Notes under the pieces: generated by a model
What the model was told of the DNA's origin: nothing
What the model saw: only the letters and a program-made list of their open reading frames with translations
Database searches by the model: none
Made by a program: the position numbers and the translations under genes
Shown: positions 29,759 through 34,669 of the stretch, in pieces
Layout of the letters: each line of letters opens with the position of its first letter
Numbering within the stretch: position 1 is the first letter of the stretch
NCBI GenBank assembly: GCA_964364745.1
Contig: CAYINJ010000003.1
Coordinates: 1 to 34,669, forward strand
DNA: 34,669 nt
Source of the DNA: CAYINJ01 sp964364745
GTDB taxonomy: Bacteria; Patescibacteriota; Patescibacteriia; JACRDY01
Direction: 5' to 3'

Positions 29759-30072
29759 TCAACCGCCGGTATTCTCCTGTTTCGGCGGCAGATCGGCGTA
29801 CATGACGCGGCAGTGTGCACAGCTGTGCCAGCTGTCGACCACGACCCCATCGAGGGCGTAACGCTTTTCCAGAATGATGATACCGTCACCCCGCTGACAA
29901 GCGACACAGCGGTGATCGGTCCGGAACTGACCGATGCGGTCCCAATCTTCCCCCTGGCCCTGGAAATGAACGTTCAGACATCGGGGGTTCGAGCAGATGC
30001 GATCGCAGACGACCCGTTCACTGTTGTCCTCGGTGAACGGCGGGTAGCGGAAGCCATCATCACGATTTTCAT
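29759..30072 (-). pseudogene. Cys-rich (zinc-binding) mini-protein, frameshifted near its start
   Basis: A strong ribosome site GGAGGT lies 6 bases before an ATG at 30072, but that frame stops after 32 unlikely residues. A different frame, open from about 30071 to the TGA at 29759, encodes a protein-like sequence with paired cysteines: VVCDRICSNPRC, HRCVACQRGD and HSCAHCRVMYADLPP. It has no start codon of its own. Adding one A to the AAAA run at 30066-30069, directly after the ATG, joins the two and gives a 104-residue protein beginning MKNRDDGFRYPPFTEDN. So this is a real gene with either a 1-base sequence error, a recent frameshift, or slippage at the A run. No family is recognised. Confidence 0.6.
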
Positions 30073-30103
30073 TAGATTACCTCCAGAAAGAAGTTTCTTT
30101 ACC

Positions 30104-30131
30104 CTTTTACCATACGTGGTTTAAATGTCAA
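30104..30131 (-). promoter_or_regulatory. promoter of the Cys-rich mini-gene, overlapping the uvrA stop
   Basis: On the minus strand TTGACA (30131-30126), a 16-base spacer, then extended -10 TGgTAAAAG with the hexamer at 30109-30104. The -35 box contains the uvrA stop codon. Confidence 0.5.
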
Positions 30132-33004
30132 GCCGCCGATAGTTTGATAACAGGTTTCAAAAACTGACCGGTGTAGCTATTTTTTTCTTTAACAATTTGC
30201 TCTGGGGTGCCGACCGCCACCACTTCCCCGCCGCCGTCCCCCCCTTCCGGCCCTAAATCAATCACCCAGTCGGCGCATTTGATCACATCGAGGTTGTGTT
30301 CAATGACCAGGACGGTGTTACCTTTATCAACTAGCCGATTTAACACTTGGAGTAACTTGGCAATATCGGCAAAATGCAGCCCGGTGGTTGGTTCGTCGAG
30401 AATATAAAGGGTTCGGCCAGTGTCGCGGCGGGACAACTCGGCGGTCAGCTTAATCCGTTGCGCTTCCCCGCCCGACAGGGTGGTGGCGGCTTGGCCGAGT
30501 TTGATATAGCCCAAGCCGACGTCAACCAATGTCTGAAGCTTGCCCTCGATCCGCGGGATGTGTTGGAAAAACTTCAGCGCTTCTTCGACCGTCATGCTTA
30601 AGATGTCGGCAATATTTTTGCCGTTGTAGGTCACTTGGAGCGTTTCTTCATTGTAACGCGACCCCTGACACTGTTCACATTCGACGTAGACATCCGGCAA
30701 GAAGTGCATTTCGATTTTAATCACCCCATCGCCGGCGCAATTCCCGCAGCGGCCGCCGGCGACGTTGAAACTAAACCGGCCCGGCGGATACCCGCGGACC
30801 TTGGCTTCTTTGGTCAGGGTAAACAGTTCGCGGATGTAGGTGAAGACGCCGGTATAAGTGGCCGGGTTGCTCCGCGGTGTCCGCCCGATTGGCGATTGAT
30901 CAATAATAATTACTTTATCAAGGTAACCGTAGTTTTCAATACTGGCGTGCTGGCCAGGTTTGTTTTTGGCGTGGTGCAGTTTTTTGGCCAAGATCGGATA
31001 AAGCGTGTCGGAAACCAGGGTGGATTTACCCGAGCCGGACACGCCGGTGACGCAACAGAACACTTCCATCGGGAAATCCACGGTGATACCTTTGAGATTA
31101 TTTTGGCTGGCGCCGGTGACACTGACGAAGCCCCGAGCCGGGCGACGACCGCTCGGCACGGGGATATATTTCTTCCCCGACAGGTACTGACCGGTAATCG
31201 ATTTTTTGGTCGCCATGATCTGCTTTGGTGTGCCCGCCGCGATGACCTGACCACCGTGAATCCCGGCGCCAGGACCCATATCAATCACGTGGTCAGCGCC
31301 GCGGATGGTCTCTTCGTCATGTTCGACGACAATCACCGTGTTGCCCAAGTCACGCATGTCTTTCAGGGTTTTGATTAGGCGGGTGTTGTCACGCTGATGA
31401 AGACCGATTGATGGTTCATCGAGGACGTACATCACGCCGCGCAATTCTGAACCGATTTGAGTCGCTAGACGAATCCGCTGGGCTTCCCCGCCGGACAAAC
31501 TCCCGCTCCGCCGCGCCAGCGTCAGATAATCCAAGCCCACATCAATCATAAACGTCAGCCGGTCGCCAATCTCTTTGATAATTTGCTTGGCGATGTCGTG
31601 TTCAGTTTTCGACCAAATCACCGCGTTGAGAAACTTCGCTAGTTCACGGACCGGCAATTCGCCGAGTTCATAAATATTCTTACCCCCGACGGTTACCGCC
31701 AAGGCCTCTTCTTTCAGTCGCGCACCGGCACAGGCGCCACAGGGCTGTTCGATCATGTAGCGTTCCATCTCTTGGCGCCGGCTCTCGGAGTCGGTTTTTT
31801 TGTACAGTCGCTCCAGCCGCGGTATGACCCCTTCCCATTTGCTGGTCCATTCCCAGTACGTATCCGTATGCCTGGCGTCAATGCGCCAATCAATTTTGTC
31901 TGGCGCGCCGTGGAGTAAAATATCCAAAGCGGTTGGCGTCAGGCGATCGATCGGGGTTTCAACATCAAAACCATAAAGCTGACCGAGCCGCGCCATCATT
32001 TGAATAAAGAACCCGTGATTGCTAAATCCTTGCGGTTTGATCGCCCCTTCCGACAGCGTCCAACCCTTATCGGGAATAATTAAATCAAGGTCAAATTTTT
32101 GAATAAAACCCAGACCGTGGCAAATCGGGCAGGCGCCAAACGGCGAGTTGAACGAAAACAAGCGCGGTTGTAATTCATCGAACGACACGCCGCAGTCCGG
32201 ACAAGCTAAATGTTGCGAATACACCCGCTCGGCGGTGGCGACTTTACTGCCGTGTTTGCCAGTGGTGGGTTGTTGAATAGTCACCCCCGCTAAGCCGTTG
32301 GCCAGTTTGAGGGCGGCTTCAATCGAGCCCTGGAGGCGACTTTTAATACTGGCACTGACGATCAGCCGATCAATAATCACCTCAATGGTGTGTGGCGCGT
32401 AGCGGGACAGCGCGGTCTTGCCCTCCCCGAGGTAGTCGGTCACTTCACCTTCCTGGCCATCCACCCGGACGCCGACGTAGCCCTGTTTGTTAAAATCACT
32501 AAAGAGTTTATCGTAGAGACCTTTTTTGCCCCGCACCACTGGCGCGAGAATGTGAACTTTACGCCCGCCAAACTCTTTCAGCAGGGTCTTAGTAATACTT
32601 TCCGCGTCTTGCGGCTTAATCTCTTGACCACAGAGCGGACAGTGCGGGATGCCGACGCGGGCGAACAACAGTCGCAGATAATCATACACTTCCGTTGTCG
32701 TGCCGACCGTTGAACGGGGGTTGTGGGAAATACTCTTCTGTTCGATCGAAATTGCCGGTGACAGCCCCTTGATACTGTCGACATCTGGTTTACCCATCAC
32801 GCCCAAAAACTGCCGGGCGTAACTCGACAAGCTCTCAACATAACGGCGCTGGCCCTCGGCGTACAGAGTATCGAAGGCCAACGTGGACTTGCCGGAGCCG
32901 GACAACCCCGTAATCACAATAAACTTGTTGATCGGCAAGTCAACGTTAATGTTTTTAAGATTGTGTTCCCGGGCACCGCGGATTTGAATTTGGTCGGAGG
33001 GCAT
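30128..33004 (-). CDS. uvrA: excinuclease ABC subunit A
   Basis: 958 residues, full length. UvrA is the damage-recognition ABC ATPase of nucleotide excision repair and works with UvrB and UvrC, both in this window. The first ATPase half has Walker A GLSGSGKST (33-41), a zinc module (CPDC...CPIC), signature LSGGEAQRIRLATQ and DEPSIGLHQRDN. The second has Walker A GVSGSGKST, a zinc module (CGNC...CEQC), signature LSGGEAQRIKLTAE and DEPTTGLHF. The ATG at 33004 has no clear ribosome site. The 335 bases between it and uvrB hold palindromic repeats and a possible TATAAT (minus, 33257-33252). Confidence 0.98.
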   Translation of the reverse strand: MPSDQIQIRGAREHNLKNINVDLPINKFIVITGLSGSGKSTLAFDTLYAEGQRRYVESLSSYARQFLGVMGKPDVDSIKGLSPAISIEQKSISHNPRSTVGTTTEVYDYLRLLFARVGIPHCPLCGQEIKPQDAESITKTLLKEFGGRKVHILAPVVRGKKGLYDKLFSDFNKQGYVGVRVDGQEGEVTDYLGEGKTALSRYAPHTIEVIIDRLIVSASIKSRLQGSIEAALKLANGLAGVTIQQPTTGKHGSKVATAERVYSQHLACPDCGVSFDELQPRLFSFNSPFGACPICHGLGFIQKFDLDLIIPDKGWTLSEGAIKPQGFSNHGFFIQMMARLGQLYGFDVETPIDRLTPTALDILLHGAPDKIDWRIDARHTDTYWEWTSKWEGVIPRLERLYKKTDSESRRQEMERYMIEQPCGACAGARLKEEALAVTVGGKNIYELGELPVRELAKFLNAVIWSKTEHDIAKQIIKEIGDRLTFMIDVGLDYLTLARRSGSLSGGEAQRIRLATQIGSELRGVMYVLDEPSIGLHQRDNTRLIKTLKDMRDLGNTVIVVEHDEETIRGADHVIDMGPGAGIHGGQVIAAGTPKQIMATKKSITGQYLSGKKYIPVPSGRRPARGFVSVTGASQNNLKGITVDFPMEVFCCVTGVSGSGKSTLVSDTLYPILAKKLHHAKNKPGQHASIENYGYLDKVIIIDQSPIGRTPRSNPATYTGVFTYIRELFTLTKEAKVRGYPPGRFSFNVAGGRCGNCAGDGVIKIEMHFLPDVYVECEQCQGSRYNEETLQVTYNGKNIADILSMTVEEALKFFQHIPRIEGKLQTLVDVGLGYIKLGQAATTLSGGEAQRIKLTAELSRRDTGRTLYILDEPTTGLHFADIAKLLQVLNRLVDKGNTVLVIEHNLDVIKCADWVIDLGPEGGDGGGEVVAVGTPEQIVKEKNSYTGQFLKPVIKLSAA

Positions 33005-33030
33005 AGTTTAAAGGTGAAATGTGTGTGTTT

Positions 33031-33065
33031 GTCATTGCGCTCCGCCCGTGGCGGAGAAGCAACCC
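33031..33065. repeat. REP-like palindromic repeat, GTCATTGCG...AGCAACCC type
   Basis: Begins GTCATTGCGCTCCGCC and ends GGCGGAGAAGCAACCC, with stem CTCCGCC (33040-33046) / GGCGGAG (33050-33056). Same family as 21157-21192. Confidence 0.75.
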
Positions 33066-33127
33066 AGGGCTTGACCACACGAAGTGACAGAACTAGACCA
33101 CAAAGAGTAATTCTCGCCTCCCCGCTT

Positions 33128-33169
33128 GTCATCCTGAGGAGTCCCCGTACTCGGGGCGACGAAGGATCT
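33128..33169. repeat. REP-like palindromic repeat, GTCATCC...GGATCT type (forward)
   Basis: Begins GTCATCCTGAGGAGTCC and ends GACGAAGGATCT, with inner stem CCCCG/CGGGG around TACT. It pairs in inverted orientation with the element at 33291. Confidence 0.8.
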
Positions 33170-33290
33170 CTCTCGCTTTAGGTGGAGTTTAATCTGTTGT
33201 GACTACAATAATAGGCCGGGTTATATTTAATGCTAACATCCACGTCACCTAATTATAGAATGGCCATAGAATAGACACATTGCCTCAGCT
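33170..33290. other. A+T-rich spacer between inverted repeats, no gene seen
   Basis: 121 bases with no supported open frame. It contains TATAAT on the minus strand (33257-33252), a candidate -10 for uvrA with no good -35, and a short direct repeat of ATTCTAT on the same strand. Confidence 0.4.
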
Positions 33291-33316
33291 AGATCCTTCG
33301 CTCCGCTCAGGATGAC
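33291..33316. repeat. REP-like palindromic repeat, short form (inverted)
   Basis: AGATCCTTCGCTCCG continuing to CTCAGGATGAC. It is the minimal form of the family without an inner stem insert, 24 bases past the uvrB stop. Confidence 0.8.
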
Positions 33317-33339
33317 AAACAAGACGCCGGATCAATATT

Positions 33340-34669
33340 TTATAGTAACGATTTTTCCTTAACCTCCTTAATCTTCTCCCGCAGCTCGATCGCCCGCTCG
33401 AAGTCCAGCTCTTCGGCGGCGGCTTGCATCGCCAGTTCGAGCTCGATCAGCAGGGTTTTGACGTCCAGTTCTTTACCCTTCAAATGCGGCAACATGGCGT
33501 CTTCCTCGCGGATAGTAATGGCTTTGATAATGCTCTGCGGGGTAATGCCGTGAGTTTCGTTATACTCGCGCTGACGTTTCCGTCGCCGGTCGGTCTCTTC
33601 AATCGCGCCCTTGATCGAGCCGGTAATTTTATCGGCGTACATGATGACATGACCGTCAATATTACGCGCGGCCCGGCCGATGGTTTGGATCAAACTGCGT
33701 TCGTTACGCAAAAAGCCCTCTTTATCCGCGTCTAAGATGGCCACCAGCGACACTTCCGGTAAATCCAAACCCTCCCGCAACAAGTTGATTCCGACCAAGA
33801 CGTCAAACTTTCCCAGCCGGAGATCTTGAATTAACTTAGTTCGTTCCATGGTTTTGATCTCACTGTGGAGATAGCGCGCTTTGATCCCCTGTTCCACCAA
33901 ATAACTGGTCAAATCTTCGGCCAAGCGTTTGGTGAGAGTGGTCACTAAGACGCGACCACCGGCCGCAGTAGTTTTGCCGATCTCGCGCTGGACATCCAGC
34001 ACTTGATTGGCGGCCGGGCGCACTTCAATTTCGGGATCAACTAAACCAGTCGGGCGAATAATCTGCTCCACCACTTGGCCCGATAAACGAATTTCATATT
34101 CACTGGGCGTGGCCGAGACGTAAACGACATGTTTCAGATACTTTTCAAACTCATAAAACTTCAACGGCCGGTTATCATAAGCCGACGGTAGGCGAAACCC
34201 GTGGTCGATCAAACTCTGTTTGCGTGAACGGTCACCTTCGTACATCCCGCCAACTTGGGGCACACTGACATGGCTTTCATCGATAAACATCAACCACTCC
34301 CCTTTTTGATTAAAATAATCTAACAGCGTAAACGGTGGCTGGCCGGCGGCCCGCCCATCAAAATGACGAGAGTAGTTCTCGATCCCTTTGCAGCTGCCGA
34401 GTTGCTCAATCATCTCCAAATCATACCGCGTGCGCTTTTCGAGGCGATGACGTTCGAGGTCGCCCAGTTGGGGCAAGCGCTCTTGGAGTTCGGCGCGAAT
34501 GGCCTTGATCGCCTGGTGTTTACGGGGCTCGTCAATCAAGTAATGCTTGGCCGGGAAAATAATCGTCCGCTCCAGCGTAGCGACTTTATTAAAAGTAATC
34601 GCGTGGAGTTCGGCGATCTGGGCGACGACAGCATCATCAAAAGTAATCCGCAACACCGTCGTGCCCGCG
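33340..34669 (-). CDS. uvrB: excinuclease ABC subunit B, 5' end outside the window
   Basis: About 442 C-terminal residues of UvrB, roughly two thirds of the ~660-residue protein; the frame is open to the window edge, so the Walker A region is not included. Seen are the segment IFPAKHYLIDE, the DESH box in MFIDESHVSVPQVGGMYEGD, YVSATPSEYE, helicase motifs RYLHSEIKTMERTKL and LVGINLLREGLDLPEVSLV, IQTIGRAARN, and the C-terminal UVR domain (ELDFERAIELREKIKEV) that contacts UvrC. UvrB verifies damage handed over by UvrA and is the platform for UvrC. All motifs present are intact. Confidence 0.97.
   Translation of the reverse strand, partial: AGTTVLRITFDDAVVAQIAELHAITFNKVATLERTIIFPAKHYLIDEPRKHQAIKAIRAELQERLPQLGDLERHRLEKRTRYDLEMIEQLGSCKGIENYSRHFDGRAAGQPPFTLLDYFNQKGEWLMFIDESHVSVPQVGGMYEGDRSRKQSLIDHGFRLPSAYDNRPLKFYEFEKYLKHVVYVSATPSEYEIRLSGQVVEQIIRPTGLVDPEIEVRPAANQVLDVQREIGKTTAAGGRVLVTTLTKRLAEDLTSYLVEQGIKARYLHSEIKTMERTKLIQDLRLGKFDVLVGINLLREGLDLPEVSLVAILDADKEGFLRNERSLIQTIGRAARNIDGHVIMYADKITGSIKGAIEETDRRRKRQREYNETHGITPQSIIKAITIREEDAMLPHLKGKELDVKTLLIELELAMQAAAEELDFERAIELREKIKEVKEKSLL

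Noticed and set aside
30070..30072. Treating the 32-codon frame from ATG 30072 as the real product
   Set aside because: The sequence is low-information (Ala/Ser/Arg/Thr) and the neighbouring frame carries the conserved-looking Cys pairs.

Overview
The window looks like a chromosomal segment of a small-genome bacterium, most likely of the Candidate Phyla Radiation (Patescibacteria, Parcubacteria-like). This is inferred from the mix of very compact overlapping operons, a DUF4012 protein, a stand-alone MEMO/LigB-type protein, surface proteins with small repeats, a PriA without a recognisable ATPase site, a UvrC without its C-terminal hairpin domain, and interspersed palindromic repeats. UGA is used throughout as a stop, so the standard bacterial code applies. 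Most of the window is about half G+C; the first ~980 bases are clearly more A+T-rich.

Layout. 1-985: a TlyA-type rRNA methyltransferase, ending at a possible junction. 998-2527: a PP2C phosphatase and two tiny convergent genes (a membrane mini-protein and a zinc-ribbon mini-protein). 2671-8086 (minus): surface protein, MEMO-like protein, priA, def, fmt in one tight operon. 8177-11717 (plus): WecG/TagA glycosyltransferase, gltX, M23 peptidase, closed by a strong terminator. 12067-15858 (minus): lysS, serS, ftsQ. 16000-16452 (minus): greA with its own promoter. 16580-20642 (minus): holB, beta-propeller lipoprotein, frr, glyS. 20643-21321: a 100-N scaffold gap inside a small gene, then a cluster of palindromic repeats. 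21322-29343 (minus): uvrC, a DUF2238-like membrane protein, three family-2 glycosyltransferases, DUF4012 protein, mreB. 29463-30072: another convergent pair of mini-genes (membrane protein and Cys-rich protein, the latter frameshifted near its start). 30128-34669 (minus): uvrA and the 3' two thirds of uvrB, separated by more palindromic repeats.

How it fits together. The housekeeping content is translation (gltX, lysS, serS, glyS, frr, fmt, def, tlyA), replication and repair (priA, holB, uvrA/B/C), transcript elongation (greA), and envelope building (tagA-type, three GT2 enzymes, M23 peptidase, FtsQ, MreB, DUF4012). Several operons start from promoters whose -10 box lies only 6-9 bases before the start codon, which predicts leaderless mRNAs. 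The most unusual content is the set of stand-alone mini-genes, each with a TTGACA- or TTGACG-type promoter and its own hairpin terminator. Two of the three loci have the same plan: a small membrane protein facing a small Cys-rich protein across shared terminators. No tRNA, rRNA, CRISPR array, transposase or phage gene was seen.
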